This document shows, one piece after another, positions 7,795 through 16,862 of a stretch of 47,222 bases of DNA. The stretch is from Candidatus Altarchaeota archaeon (GTDB lineage: Archaea > Altiarchaeota > Altiarchaeia > IMC4 > QMZM01). The stretch spans positions 1-47,222 of the forward strand of contig JAFGDV010000007.1 of the NCBI GenBank assembly GCA_016931955.1, written 5' to 3'. The notes beneath the pieces are model-generated. The model ran no database searches and was not told the origin of the DNA. It saw only the letters and a program-made list of their open reading frames with translations. Position 1 is the stretch's first letter, and each line of letters starts with the position of its first letter. The translations under genes and the position numbers were made by a program.

Positions 7795-8724
7795 ATGGAA
7801 TGCACACGCTGCGGTAGGAATGCTAGTATAGAGATAAACTATTCGAAGGATCTTCTCTGCAATAGATGCTTTCTGGAGTTGTTCGAGAAACGGGTGAGAA
7901 AGAGTATAAGAGCCAACAGACTTCTTAATCCTAGGGACAAGACAGCCGTCGCACTATCAGGCGGCAAAGACTCGGCTGTTGTGCTCTCCATCCTGAAGGA
8001 ATTGCATAAGAGGGCTCCCAGAGCTGGGTTGCTGGCGATAAGCATCGATCAAGGAGTCGATGTTTGCGGAAGAACTCTTGACGCTTCCAGGAAGATTTGT
8101 GAGAGGCTTGGAGTAGAGCACCACGTCTTCACTTTCCGGGAAGAGTTCGGTCTAACCCTGGACGAGCTCGTAAAGAAAACAAGGGGGATAGAGAATGCTG
8201 CGCCAGTATGCAGCTACTGCGGTGTCCTGAGGAGGCGGCTCTTGAACGACAAAGCCAGAAAGCTGGGTGTCTCAAAGATAGCTACAGGGCACAACCTCGA
8301 CGACGAAATACAGACCAGTATGATGAATTTCATTCGCGGTGAACTGGACAGGATGGCGAGGATGGGACCCATCGTCGGCGTAGTACGGGATGCAGGCTTC
8401 ATTCCCAGGATTAAGCCCCTCAGGGACTCGCCAGAGGATGAGGTCTTATTATATGCTAGACTCAAGGGCTTGGAGTTCGAACCTAGCAAGTGCCCCTACT
8501 CTCAGGACGCGTTAAGAAAAACGATAAGGTCGGCTATAGACTTGATCGAGGAAAAACACCCAGGAAGCAAGTTCCAGATGTTGAAGTCGACTGACAGATT
8601 GATTCCCATAATCCGTTCCAGCATGGAAGCAGGCGAGATTAGGAAATGCAGTATATGTGGGGAAGTAACCTCAGGAAGACTTTGCAGGGTCTGCCAGATA
8701 AAAAAAGAATTGGGTATATATTAA
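7795..8724 (+). CDS. tRNA-5-methyluridine/uridine 2-thiolase (TtuA/Ncs6 family)
   Basis: A 309-residue PP-loop ATPase that adenylates tRNA uridine and replaces O2 with sulfur. Two treble-clef zinc sites flank the enzyme: Cys3, Cys6, Cys22, Cys25 and, at the C-terminus, Cys285, Cys288, Cys297, Cys300. The PP-loop is SGGKDS (55-60). Cys139, Cys142 and Cys233 match the three Cys that hold a catalytic Fe-S cluster in TtuA-type enzymes. ATGHNLDD (163-170) is also characteristic. Whether it modifies U54 (TtuA) or wobble U34 (Ncs6) cannot be decided from sequence. Follows the small HTH gene by 2 nt and converges with hel308. Confidence 0.9.
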   Translation: MECTRCGRNASIEINYSKDLLCNRCFLELFEKRVRKSIRANRLLNPRDKTAVALSGGKDSAVVLSILKELHKRAPRAGLLAISIDQGVDVCGRTLDASRKICERLGVEHHVFTFREEFGLTLDELVKKTRGIENAAPVCSYCGVLRRRLLNDKARKLGVSKIATGHNLDDEIQTSMMNFIRGELDRMARMGPIVGVVRDAGFIPRIKPLRDSPEDEVLLYARLKGLEFEPSKCPYSQDALRKTIRSAIDLIEEKHPGSKFQMLKSTDRLIPIIRSSMEAGEIRKCSICGEVTSGRLCRVCQIKKELGIY

Positions 8725-8728
8725 ACCC

Positions 8729-10813
8729 CTATTTTTTATTTATCTCCTCTTTTATTCCTTCCGCCGTCTTCTCTCCTACTAAACTCTTAAGTTTCCTTAT
8801 GTCTGCCTTCTTCAGGTCGCTGATTGACTTAAAGCCTTCATTCCATAGTTTCCTCGCCCTCACCCTGCCGATGCCTTTTATGCTGACGAGGGGTAGCAGC
8901 TCATCCTTTACGCCATACTTTATCCTTGTCTCAAGCCTCTTCATCTCCTTCAATGAGTTCTTGAATCCAAGCAGCTTGGAAAGCTCAGCTGAGGAATACA
9001 CAAGCCACTCCGCTATCTGCAGCTTCTGGTACAGGATTCCTGGAGCAACATTATATGACTCCATTATAGTGTCCTCAGAAACCTCATTGATCCAGAACTC
9101 CAGTAGTCTGGCTGTCTTGAATCTCTCCAAGAATCTGGGGTCCAAATCAAACCCGTCAAGGTCCCTGAACAATTTCTCTGAGGAATGATACGCTTCCTCC
9201 CAAAGCATCTGCTCATCCTGCCTCTTCACATGGAGCAAGGACAGCTCAGATGAATCACAGAGCATCTCCAGTAATCCCAGAACTGGGAACCTGTTTTCTT
9301 CCTCCGCCTTCCCAAGGATCGTTATATAGTTCTCAGCCGTCCGGGGGTCTATGTAGAGCTCAGACACCCTCCTCCCCAGTGCTGTGGGTATAAGGAACCT
9401 GGATTCCTGTTTTATGAACCCGGATCCTTCAAGCCTGTTCAGTATCTTCTTGAGTTGGGCTTCGAAGCCCTCCAACCCATACTGGTGCCCGAAGAAGGTT
9501 GAACGGAAGAACTCCATCAATGCGTTCTCTGTCCTTGTGAAACCTGATGCAATGGATGCGAGCATATGGAACCTGAGGACGGGCTCCACACCCAGCCGTG
9601 AATATATTGCTTCCACTTCACCGTTCACGTATTTTTCAATGAAGAATTCCCTTTCAGAGTCGGTTCTAGCTAAGAGTATGGCTTTTCCGTATGTGTCGTA
9701 TTTCGGCCTCCCTGCGCGGCCAACCTGTTGCTTGTATTCTAGGACTGGGATGTAATCGAGCTCGCCTTCGCCGTATCTTTGAACATCCCTTACTATCACA
9801 GTCCTTGAAGGCAGGTTGACACCCGCCGCAAGCGTCGGTGTTGCGACAATAACCTTAACCAGACCTTCCTTGAATGCGTCCTCCACCAGGATCCTCTGCT
9901 TGTTTGTCACGCCTGCGTGATGGAATGCAGTCCCCGATATTATACAGTCCCTGAGTTTTCTGCACTGGGTTGTCGGCGTCGACAACGCCGATAATATGTC
10001 TTCCCCGACCAGCTCTAAGTCCTCTCGTTGGCCTTCTTCAACCAGCTTCAGTTCTTCGCCGAGTTTTTCTGCGACGGATTCTGAGCTCTTCCTTGAGTTA
10101 ACGAAGACCAGGACCTGACCTCCCTCTGAGACTGAATCCTGGACCAGCTTCTTCAGTTTACCGTATTTGTCTCTTCCGACCTCAACCTCCTCAATAAGCT
10201 CCACTGGCCTCCAATCTGAGAGCAGGAGCCCCGCATTCAACCAGTGAGCGAGCTCTCCTGCATTGCCTATGGTTGCTGATAACGCCAGTACCTGTAGATC
10301 GCCGAAGAGCATCTGGAATTTCGAGACCAGGATCTCGTAGACTGGGCCCCTGTCTGATGCTATCAAGTGCACCTCATCCATGACCAGCACTCCGGTATTC
10401 TGGAACCATTCGGGTCTGGATCGGAGTATGGAATCACATTTTTCCGCTGTCGTTACCAGTAAATCGAAGTCTAGTCTATTCTTGTACCTTGAAGAATCCA
10501 TGTCACCCATCTCAAGCCTCACCTTAAGGCCTATGTCTTCATACTTGTGGAATTCACGGAATTTCTCGTATGCTAGAGCCCTCAATGGAACCACATAGAC
10601 CGCCTTCTTTCCCTCATCGAGCGCCTTCGCCATCAATATCTCTGCCGCGAAGGTCTTCCCTGAGGCTGTTGGAGTGCACAATACCATGTTCTTTTTTTCT
10701 TCGAGAATGCCGCTTTCCACCAGCTGCTCCTGAGGCGGATAGAGCTCCCTTACACCCACGGACTTATAGAGGGTGATGAACTTCTTCGGCAGAGGAACCT
10801 CTTCAATAAGCAT
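8729..10813 (-). CDS. hel308: ATP-dependent DNA helicase Hel308
   Basis: A 694-residue Ski2-like superfamily 2 helicase with 3'-5' polarity, acting at stalled replication forks. Motifs in order: Q-motif YPPQEQ (25-30), Walker A TPTASGKT (47-54), DEVH (146-149), SAT (179-181), VNSRKSSESVAEKL (IV), ATPTLAAGVNLPSR (V) and QQVGRAGRP (362-370). The C-terminal domain with GIGRVRARKLW carries the RAR brake motif, followed by a helix-hairpin-helix. Length is typical of archaeal Hel308. Its start is 1 nt beyond the leuD stop, so it appears to be the last gene of the leuC-pspC-leuD transcript, an unusual setting for a repair helicase. Confidence 0.95.
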   Translation of the reverse strand: MLIEEVPLPKKFITLYKSVGVRELYPPQEQLVESGILEEKKNMVLCTPTASGKTFAAEILMAKALDEGKKAVYVVPLRALAYEKFREFHKYEDIGLKVRLEMGDMDSSRYKNRLDFDLLVTTAEKCDSILRSRPEWFQNTGVLVMDEVHLIASDRGPVYEILVSKFQMLFGDLQVLALSATIGNAGELAHWLNAGLLLSDWRPVELIEEVEVGRDKYGKLKKLVQDSVSEGGQVLVFVNSRKSSESVAEKLGEELKLVEEGQREDLELVGEDILSALSTPTTQCRKLRDCIISGTAFHHAGVTNKQRILVEDAFKEGLVKVIVATPTLAAGVNLPSRTVIVRDVQRYGEGELDYIPVLEYKQQVGRAGRPKYDTYGKAILLARTDSEREFFIEKYVNGEVEAIYSRLGVEPVLRFHMLASIASGFTRTENALMEFFRSTFFGHQYGLEGFEAQLKKILNRLEGSGFIKQESRFLIPTALGRRVSELYIDPRTAENYITILGKAEEENRFPVLGLLEMLCDSSELSLLHVKRQDEQMLWEEAYHSSEKLFRDLDGFDLDPRFLERFKTARLLEFWINEVSEDTIMESYNVAPGILYQKLQIAEWLVYSSAELSKLLGFKNSLKEMKRLETRIKYGVKDELLPLVSIKGIGRVRARKLWNEGFKSISDLKKADIRKLKSLVGEKTAEGIKEEINKK

Positions 10814-10814
10814 T

Positions 10815-11306
10815 TTATTTCTTCAGCTGCTTCCTAACGTAGGCTATCAGGCCGCCTGAATCGATCAACTTGAGTAGAAATTCAGGTAAAGAATGGAATC
10901 CGTATTCTTTCCCAGTCACTTGGTTCCTTATTAACCCTCCTTCGAAATCTATCTCCACTACTTCGCCGTCTTCTGCTTCTACAACGCATTCCACCACAGG
11001 CAGGCCGATGTTTATCGAGTTACGATAGAAGATTCTGGCGAATGACTCCGCTACAACACACGCTATCCCCACACCCATCAAAGCCCTTGGCGCATGCTCC
11101 CTTGAAGAGCCGCAGCCGAAGTTTCTCCCAGCAACGATGACGTCACCCACCCTAGCCTCCTTGTAGAACCCTGGGCGGACGTTCTCGAAGGCGTGCTTGC
11201 CCAGCTCCTTAGGATCACCAGTCACCAGATACTTCGCTGGTATGATCTGATCCGTATCGATGTTGTCCCCAAAGCGCCAGACCCTCCCCTTTATTTTCTT
11301 ATTCAT
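10815..11306 (-). CDS. leuD: 3-isopropylmalate/homoaconitate dehydratase small subunit
   Basis: A 163-residue archaeal LeuD/HacB-type swivel domain. With the large subunit it interconverts 2- and 3-isopropylmalate in leucine synthesis (or homologous 2-oxoacid intermediates). Signature parts are [33 protein letters not shown] and [15 protein letters not shown]. The substrate loop reads YLVT; as I recall, loops of this type separate isopropylmalate isomerases from homoaconitases, and YLVT does not settle it. It overlaps the pspC-like gene by 4 nt and is separated from hel308 by 1 nt. Confidence 0.9.
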   Translation of the reverse strand: MNKKIKGRVWRFGDNIDTDQIIPAKYLVTGDPKELGKHAFENVRPGFYKEARVGDVIVAGRNFGCGSSREHAPRALMGVGIACVVAESFARIFYRNSINIGLPVVECVVEAEDGEVVEIDFEGGLIRNQVTGKEYGFHSLPEFLLKLIDSGGLIAYVRKQLKK

Positions 11307-11506
11307 ACTATCCCCTCAGGATTCTCAGGCATTATTATCGCGCAGATGATGTAGGCTATCACTCCAGGCAACACCCCGAAGGCTGTTATTATCACCCACC
11401 CTGCTCTGACAACCGTTGGATCCAGATCAAAGTATTCTGCGATCCCCCCACATACACCAGCGATCATCCTGTTCTTCTTCGACCTGTAAAGCCTCTTCTC
11501 GACCAT
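11303..11506 (-). CDS. PspC-domain small membrane protein
   Basis: A 67-residue protein that is essentially one PspC domain. The N-terminal KRLYRSKKNRMIAGVCGGIAEYFDLDPTVVR is the diagnostic motif, followed by a hydrophobic hairpin or single helix (about 35-59). PspC proteins belong to membrane-stress (phage shock) responses in bacteria, while stand-alone archaeal copies are uncharacterised. It sits exactly between leuC (1-nt gap) and leuD (4-nt overlap), so it must be cotranscribed and coupled with them. No PspA homologue is in the window. Confidence 0.88.
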   Translation of the reverse strand: MVEKRLYRSKKNRMIAGVCGGIAEYFDLDPTVVRAGWVIITAFGVLPGVIAYIICAIIMPENPEGIV

Positions 11507-11507
11507 T

Positions 11508-12761
11508 TTATCTTAATTCATTCGGGTCCGTTATCCTGCCAGTTAACGCGGATGCTGCCACAACAGCCGGACTCGCTAGGTATACCTTAGATTCCTTGTC
11601 CCCCATCCTGCCAACGAAGTTCCTGTTCGTTGAAGAAACACACACTTCACCCTTTGCGAGGACGCCCATGTATCCGCCAAGGCAGGCGCCGCACGTCGGC
11701 CCAGCGACATAGGCGTCGGCGTCCATGAAAACCTTCAATAGACCCTCCTCCATGGCCTGCTCGAATACGGCCTTACTTGCCGGGACCACGATCATTCTAA
11801 CGCCTTCCTTTATCCTCTTCCCCTTCAGGATTTCGGCAGCCATCCTTAGGTCTTCTATTCGTCCATTAGTACATGAGCCCAGATAGGCTTGGTCTATTTC
11901 TATGCTACCTAACTCGGATGCTGGGGCGGTGTTCTCTGGGAGGAATGGCTTAGCGACCGTGGGAACGATCTCCTCCGCATTGTATTCGAGTTTCTCCGAA
12001 TAGGCAGCGTCAGGATCGGAATACACCGCCTTGTATGTGCCCTTGACCCTGCCATTTAGGTAATCAAAGACCTTCTCGTCCGCGGGTATTATGCCCGCCT
12101 TACCGCCTGCTTCAATCGCCATGTTCGCGATGGTTATCCTATCAGAAAGCGGAAGTGAGGATATCGCTGTGCCGTAAAACTCCATCGTCTTATAGAGCGC
12201 GCCGTCGACACCGATGTCCCCTATTATCGTAAGGATTATGTCTTTACCCATCACGTATTTCCCAAGTTTCCCTTCTATAGTGTACTTCTGAGTCTCTGGG
12301 ACCTTGAACCATAGCCTTCCGGTTGCCATCACGGCAGCTGCCTCCGTCGAACCTACGCCAGTAGCGAACGCCCCGAGTGCGCCGTAGCTGCAGGTGTGCG
12401 AGTCAGCCCCTATGATAAGCCTTCCTGGGGTGACGAAGCCTTCCTCTATCATCAGTTGATGGCATACGCCGCCTTTCCCAATCTCAAAGTAGTTTTTTAT
12501 CCCATATTTTTCCGCGAACACCCGCATTGCCTTCGCCTGCTCCGCCGACGCCACATCTTTGTTTGGAACATAGTGGTCTGGGATGAGCACAATCTTTTCC
12601 TTCTTCGGCTTCGTCTGGAATTCCTCGAATACCTCGAAGGCTGGAAGCCCTGTGACGTCGTTGAGCATTACATAGTCTACCTCGGCCTCAACTATTTCAC
12701 CTGCCTCTACATTCTTTTTCCCTGACTTCTCAGCCAATATCTTCTCCGATATGGTGGACAT
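11508..12761 (-). CDS. leuC: 3-isopropylmalate/homoaconitate dehydratase large subunit
   Basis: A 417-residue aconitase-family protein holding the catalytic 4Fe-4S cluster, which dehydrates and rehydrates 2-isopropylmalate (or homologues) together with LeuD. The cluster ligands are Cys297 (SCTNGR) and Cys357/Cys360 (GPTCGACLGG). DHYVPNKD, GADSHTCSYGALGAFATGVGSTE and STNRNFVGRMG are further signatures. Length matches the archaeal/type-2 LeuC form. It heads the leuC-pspC-leuD-hel308 group and lies 29 nt downstream of the NAD-kinase-like gene, so the operon may reach further up. No leuA or leuB is in the window. Confidence 0.92.
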   Translation of the reverse strand: MSTISEKILAEKSGKKNVEAGEIVEAEVDYVMLNDVTGLPAFEVFEEFQTKPKKEKIVLIPDHYVPNKDVASAEQAKAMRVFAEKYGIKNYFEIGKGGVCHQLMIEEGFVTPGRLIIGADSHTCSYGALGAFATGVGSTEAAAVMATGRLWFKVPETQKYTIEGKLGKYVMGKDIILTIIGDIGVDGALYKTMEFYGTAISSLPLSDRITIANMAIEAGGKAGIIPADEKVFDYLNGRVKGTYKAVYSDPDAAYSEKLEYNAEEIVPTVAKPFLPENTAPASELGSIEIDQAYLGSCTNGRIEDLRMAAEILKGKRIKEGVRMIVVPASKAVFEQAMEEGLLKVFMDADAYVAGPTCGACLGGYMGVLAKGEVCVSSTNRNFVGRMGDKESKVYLASPAVVAASALTGRITDPNELR

Positions 12762-12790
12762 GTTAATACTTCAGATTGTGGTTTAAAGAA

Positions 12791-13891
12791 TTATGTTGAT
12801 AGTACCTTCTTCCTCTGAGCCATACGGTAGCCGCATACGACCTGCCTGAAGCCAGACATTTTTTTGTCAATATCCCCGTCTCCCGTGTCTACCAGCAGAT
12901 GCGGGGTGTTCGCCAGTTTATGGGGCGTCGCCACTATGATGATGTTTTCTATCCCCACCTTCTTTATAACCTTGGGCGAGATCTGCTGGCTCCCTCTCCC
13001 GAATATGAAGCCCTGAGCGCCTATTACCCCAACTATGATCTTCGCCTTTTCTCTCTTACCCAGGAAGCTGAGGATCTGTTTCTCGTTAACATCCCTTGCA
13101 ATAAGTCTCCCGTCTTTCACTAAATCCACCCCCAAAAGTGTTCCCTCAAGTCCCATTAAATCAAGGATTTTTTTTGTGGTCGAACCCGCACCTATTATGT
13201 AAAGGGGGTCATCCCTCATGAATTCCAGGGCGAATCTTGCGATGTTCTCCTTCGACTGCTCGTCGCTCTCCTCATTGAAGATGAATTTTCTGCCTTGGAC
13301 CAGTTCAGGCTTATATGGTACCTTAGCGTAGCCGAAAAGTTTAACGTCTATCCTATCATCCCTGTAGGCTTCCTCGTCTACGTCCATCACCTCCGCGTCC
13401 TTTAGCTGCAGCTCCCCATTCAGGAAACCAGTAATTACCTCGGCGGCTGTTCTTGGATTGATCGAAAAAACTGCGGAATGCATCTTCACACCTGAGGGCA
13501 CTCCAAGGATCGGTATCTTGTCCTTAACAATAGAGTAGACGTCTCTGGCTGTGCCGTCGCCGCCGCAGAAAAGTATTAGATCAGTCTTCTCTTTGAGGAA
13601 TATCCTGCAGGCCTCTCTTGTATCCTCTGCGGTAGTCTCTTCTCCCAGAGAATAGACTATTTCAGGAGCAACGCCGACCTCGCGCAGGATGTCTCCACCC
13701 ATCACCCCCGAGCATGCGAGAAACTTCACTCCATAGCCCGCTAATCCCTCCAATGCATTCTTCGCCCTCTCCTGCGCCATGGGCTTCGCCCCTCTCCTCA
13801 AAGCCTCCTCCACTAAGCCGTCCGTCCCCTTCAAGCCCACGGAGCCGCCCATGCCAGCTACCGGGTTCACTATGAAGCCTATGGTTTTCAT
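12791..13891 (-). CDS. NAD-kinase-like protein (COG3199 type)
   Basis: The 366 residues belong to the ATP-NAD/AcoX-type kinase group. GFIVNPVAGMGGSVGLKGTDG at the N-terminus and the nucleotide motif GGDGTARD (about 109-116) followed by LGVPSGVKMHSAVF are diagnostic. A further glycine-rich stretch is IGAGSTTKKILDLMG. The family is related to NAD kinase, but its physiological substrate is not firmly known, so NADP synthesis is an inference. The start overlaps the metallo-beta-lactamase-fold gene by 4 nt, showing translational coupling. Confidence 0.82.
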   Translation of the reverse strand: MKTIGFIVNPVAGMGGSVGLKGTDGLVEEALRRGAKPMAQERAKNALEGLAGYGVKFLACSGVMGGDILREVGVAPEIVYSLGEETTAEDTREACRIFLKEKTDLILFCGGDGTARDVYSIVKDKIPILGVPSGVKMHSAVFSINPRTAAEVITGFLNGELQLKDAEVMDVDEEAYRDDRIDVKLFGYAKVPYKPELVQGRKFIFNEESDEQSKENIARFALEFMRDDPLYIIGAGSTTKKILDLMGLEGTLLGVDLVKDGRLIARDVNEKQILSFLGKREKAKIIVGVIGAQGFIFGRGSQQISPKVIKKVGIENIIIVATPHKLANTPHLLVDTGDGDIDKKMSGFRQVVCGYRMAQRKKVLST

Positions 13892-14601
13892 ATCTCCAAT
13901 AGATTCAGGTCTTCTGGGATAAAAATCTGTGGGAAAATCTCCCCTGCTTCCTCCAGTTTCTTCTTCGGGTTTTCTTTCCTGCTCACATGCACTACTGCAA
14001 GATTCTTTGCATTGGATTCTCCGGCGAACTTTGCCGCCTCTACCATTGAAGAATGCCCTCTTATGCCTTCCACGTAGCCCTCAGCTATCAATAAGTCAGA
14101 ATCCTCCGCTAGCTTTTTCGCCTCCGCTGTAGGGCTTCCATCCCCGGTATATGTCACCTTCTTCCCGTCTTTCTCTATGGAGACGGCCTTGCATTCCACT
14201 GGGTGCTGCATTGAGGCGAATTTGATTCTGTATCCCTCATAGTCTACGTCGACTGCTTCACGTATCTCTACCACGAAGCCCAGATCATCCATCTTTTTCC
14301 TGTATGCCATATGCAGCAGATCCGTCAAGTATTTTTCTACTCCAGGGGGGCCTATCATCTGCAACCTGTTTTTCCTTGACTCCTCCCTGCAGGTCACCAG
14401 AAAAGAAGGCAATCCGAAGCAGTGGTCTGCGTGCAGGTGTGATATATAGATCATTTTGATCTCGTTAAAGTCAATCTCGGCTTTGAAGAGCTGCTGCACC
14501 GTAGACAGACCACAGTCTAGGAGGATTACTCCATCCACTAAGATGCTGGTGTTCGCCTTCTCGCTGAAGGCTTCCCCTACGCCGAGGAATAGGATCTCCA
14601 T
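13888..14601 (-). CDS. Metallo-beta-lactamase-fold hydrolase, RNase Z-like
   Basis: A 237-residue hydrolase with the metal motif HLHADH (residues about 55-60), a second ligand region around QHPVECKAV, Asp in YTGDGSP and His in VVHVSR. GHSSMVEAAKFA resembles the GHST-EAA segment of tRNase Z, but the protein is shorter than normal RNase Z (about 300) and lacks a clear exosite insertion. It could be a tRNA 3' processing enzyme or another phosphodiesterase. It is coupled by a 4-nt overlap to the NAD-kinase-like gene. Confidence 0.78.
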   Translation of the reverse strand: MEILFLGVGEAFSEKANTSILVDGVILLDCGLSTVQQLFKAEIDFNEIKMIYISHLHADHCFGLPSFLVTCREESRKNRLQMIGPPGVEKYLTDLLHMAYRKKMDDLGFVVEIREAVDVDYEGYRIKFASMQHPVECKAVSIEKDGKKVTYTGDGSPTAEAKKLAEDSDLLIAEGYVEGIRGHSSMVEAAKFAGESNAKNLAVVHVSRKENPKKKLEEAGEIFPQIFIPEDLNLLEI

Positions 14602-14628
14602 GATAAAAAAAATAGGAAAAGAAAGAAG
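14602..14628 (-). terminator. T-rich stretch after trpB2
   Basis: Immediately after the trpB2 stop the minus strand reads a pyrimidine tract ending in eight T (14611-14604). Such T-rich runs without a strong hairpin are common archaeal termination signals. The tract directly precedes the ATG of the next gene, so read-through to the hydrolase gene is also possible. Confidence 0.4.
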
Positions 14629-15987
14629 TTAAGGCTTCGGCAGATTCGCAAGCGCCTGTTTCACCAGATCCGCAGGGTATTCATAATCCATTAATTTTCC
14701 TTCATGGTACTGGTCATATGCTGACAGATCGAAGTGCCCGTGTCCGCTGTTGTTGAATAAGATAACCTTCTCCTCTCCAGTCTTCTTGCACTTTAAGGCT
14801 TCGTCTATTGTGGCTTTCACGCAGTGCGCTGTTTCTGGCGCGACCACGAAGCCCTCCGTTCTCGCGAAGGTTTCGGCTGCCTTGAAGACCTCGTTCTGGT
14901 GGTAGGCTTTGGCCTTCATGTAGCCTTCTTTGTACAGCTTGCAGAGGATTGGAGCGTCTCCATGGTATCTGAGACCGCCTGCGTGTATCGGCGCAGGAAC
15001 GAAGTCGTGGCCAAGGGTGTACATCATCACCACGGGAGCCATCTTCGCCGTGTCGCCGTAGTCGTATGCGTAGATTCCCTTAGTCAGCGTCGGACAGGCT
15101 GCTGGCTCGCAGTTAACAACCTCTAGGTCGGGTTTCTTGCCCTTCAGCTTGTCCTCCATGAAGGGTATGAACATCCCTCCAAAGTTGCTCCCTCCTCCAA
15201 CACACCCGCAGATGAAGTCCGGATACTGGTCTATCATCTCGAATTGTTTCTTGGCCTCCAATCCCTCTATGGTCTGGTGCAGCAGCACGTGATTCAGTAC
15301 TGAACCTATGGAGTAGTTCGTGTTGTCGTGTGTTGCAGCATCCTCCACAGCTTCTGAGATCGCTATCCCCAGGCTTCCTCCAGTGTTAGGATATTTTTCC
15401 CTTATCATCCTGCCCGCATTAGTCTTGTCCGTCGGGCTTGGAAAGCATTCAGCACCCCACGTCTCCATAAGGATTCGCCTATAGGGTTTCTGTTCGTAGC
15501 TGGCCTTTACCATGTAGACCGTACATTTTAAATCGAATAATGCGGTCGCGAACGATAGGGCCGAGCCCCACTGCCCTGCACCTGTCTCCGTGGAGAGCCT
15601 CTCTATTCCGGCCTCGGCGTTATAGTATGCTTGAGGTACGGCAGTATTCGGCTTGTGGCTTCCCGGCGGGCTTACACCCTCCCATTTATAGTAGATCTTC
15701 GCCGGCGTCTTCAATGCCTTCTCAAGTCTAAGAGCCCTGTATAGAGGAGACGGCCTCCAGAGCCTGTAGACTTCCTGCACCTCCTCCGGTATTGGGATGT
15801 GTCTTTCGCTGCTCATTTCCTGCTTTATGACCTCCATCGGAAAGATCACCTTCATGTCATCCGGGCCTAGAGGCTTCAATGTCTGCGGATTCAATGGCGG
15901 GTCGATCGGCGACGGCAGATCAGGCAGTATGTTGTACCATTTCGTCGGCATCTCGTCCTCTTCTAGAAATATTTTCGTCTGCTTCAT
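14629..15987 (-). CDS. trpB2: Tryptophan synthase beta-like protein TrpB2
   Basis: A 452-residue pyridoxal-phosphate enzyme of the TrpB2 class, condensing indole with serine (or O-phosphoserine) to tryptophan, probably salvaging free indole. The long N-terminal region ([25 protein letters not shown]) and length distinguish it from TrpB1. Lys112 in SPPGSHKPN is the cofactor lysine, and the phosphate loop is GGGSN. Start supported by GAGGT at 15999-15995. It has its own TATA box and an inverted-repeat operator matching that at trpE, and follows trpA by 65 nt. Together with trpB1 this makes two TrpB paralogues side by side. Confidence 0.93.
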   Translation of the reverse strand: MKQTKIFLEEDEMPTKWYNILPDLPSPIDPPLNPQTLKPLGPDDMKVIFPMEVIKQEMSSERHIPIPEEVQEVYRLWRPSPLYRALRLEKALKTPAKIYYKWEGVSPPGSHKPNTAVPQAYYNAEAGIERLSTETGAGQWGSALSFATALFDLKCTVYMVKASYEQKPYRRILMETWGAECFPSPTDKTNAGRMIREKYPNTGGSLGIAISEAVEDAATHDNTNYSIGSVLNHVLLHQTIEGLEAKKQFEMIDQYPDFICGCVGGGSNFGGMFIPFMEDKLKGKKPDLEVVNCEPAACPTLTKGIYAYDYGDTAKMAPVVMMYTLGHDFVPAPIHAGGLRYHGDAPILCKLYKEGYMKAKAYHQNEVFKAAETFARTEGFVVAPETAHCVKATIDEALKCKKTGEEKVILFNNSGHGHFDLSAYDQYHEGKLMDYEYPADLVKQALANLPKP

Positions 15988-16039
15988 TTTTTTTACCTCA
16001 TTTTTTAGCTTAACTTGATATCAGATAACTTGGAGCGGA

Positions 16040-16072
16040 TATAAATAAGCTATTATGTACGACAACGTACAT
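16040..16072 (-). promoter_or_regulatory. trpB2 promoter with TrpY-like operator
   Basis: Minus-strand TATTTATATCC forms a TATA box around 16040-16047. Directly upstream is the perfect inverted repeat ATGTACG-ACAA-CGTACAT (16055-16072), covering the BRE position. Its TGTACR core agrees with the TGTACA TRP boxes known for TrpY of Methanothermobacter, which also controls trpB2 there. The repeat overlaps the last codons of trpA. Confidence 0.65.
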
Positions 16073-16862
16073 TTTGTGTTGCCTTCTTCAACCTCCTTGA
16101 AAAATACCTCAACCCCTTTAGCATCTTTTCTCTATCACCTATGTTCTCTTCAATGATTCTGACGAAGGCGCTGCCGACTATCACTGCATCGGCTCCGGCC
16201 TCGATAGCCTCAGAAACATGCTCCTCCTTGGAAATACCGAAGCCCACAGCCAAAGGGATCTCATCTGAGATTTGCTTTATCCTCTCCAACAGGGGCTTCA
16301 AGCCAGAGGATATATGATCTCTCACACCAGTAACACCAAGGAGTGAGACAACGTAGAGGAATCCAGAAGAATCTTTAAGGATCCTCTGCAATCTTTCCTC
16401 GGTTGTGGTCTGAGCGACCAAGAAGATCAGGTTAACTTTGTGTCTCCTGCACGCTTTAAGCAGAGGCCCTGCCTCCTCGATCGGAAGATCAGGTACAATC
16501 AATCCATCAATCCCAGACCTTGAACAATCCCTGGCGAATTCATCTAAGCCCCTCCGAAGAACCAAGTTATAGTAGGTCAGACAGACCTTAGGTATTCCCT
16601 CTATTTTCTTAACCAGTTCAAAGAATACATCAGAATTCATCCCCGCCTTCAATGAACGCTCGCCAGCCTTTTGGATGGTTGGACCATCCGCTATTGGGTC
16701 AGAGAACGGCAAACCAAGCTCTATGATATCCACTCCTCCCCTGATCATCGCCCCCACGATGTCTATCGTGTCCTCGGGAGTGGGGTCTCCGGCTATCACG
16801 AAACCTATCAAGGCCCTTTCTTTTTTCCCCCTCAGTTCCCCGAACTTCTCTTCTATTCTCAT
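16053..16862 (-). CDS. trpA: Tryptophan synthase alpha subunit
   Basis: A 269-residue TIM-barrel enzyme cleaving indole-3-glycerol phosphate to indole and glyceraldehyde 3-phosphate, passing indole to TrpB. The catalytic Glu lies in [12 protein letters not shown] (about 48) and the catalytic Asp in ADGPTIQKA (about 59). The phosphate-binding residues are in [10 protein letters not shown] and VIVGSAFV. It overlaps trpB1 by 4 nt and is the last gene of the trpEGDCFBA operon. Confidence 0.96.
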   Translation of the reverse strand: MRIEEKFGELRGKKERALIGFVIAGDPTPEDTIDIVGAMIRGGVDIIELGLPFSDPIADGPTIQKAGERSLKAGMNSDVFFELVKKIEGIPKVCLTYYNLVLRRGLDEFARDCSRSGIDGLIVPDLPIEEAGPLLKACRRHKVNLIFLVAQTTTEERLQRILKDSSGFLYVVSLLGVTGVRDHISSGLKPLLERIKQISDEIPLAVGFGISKEEHVSEAIEAGADAVIVGSAFVRIIEENIGDREKMLKGLRYFSRRLKKATQNVRCRT

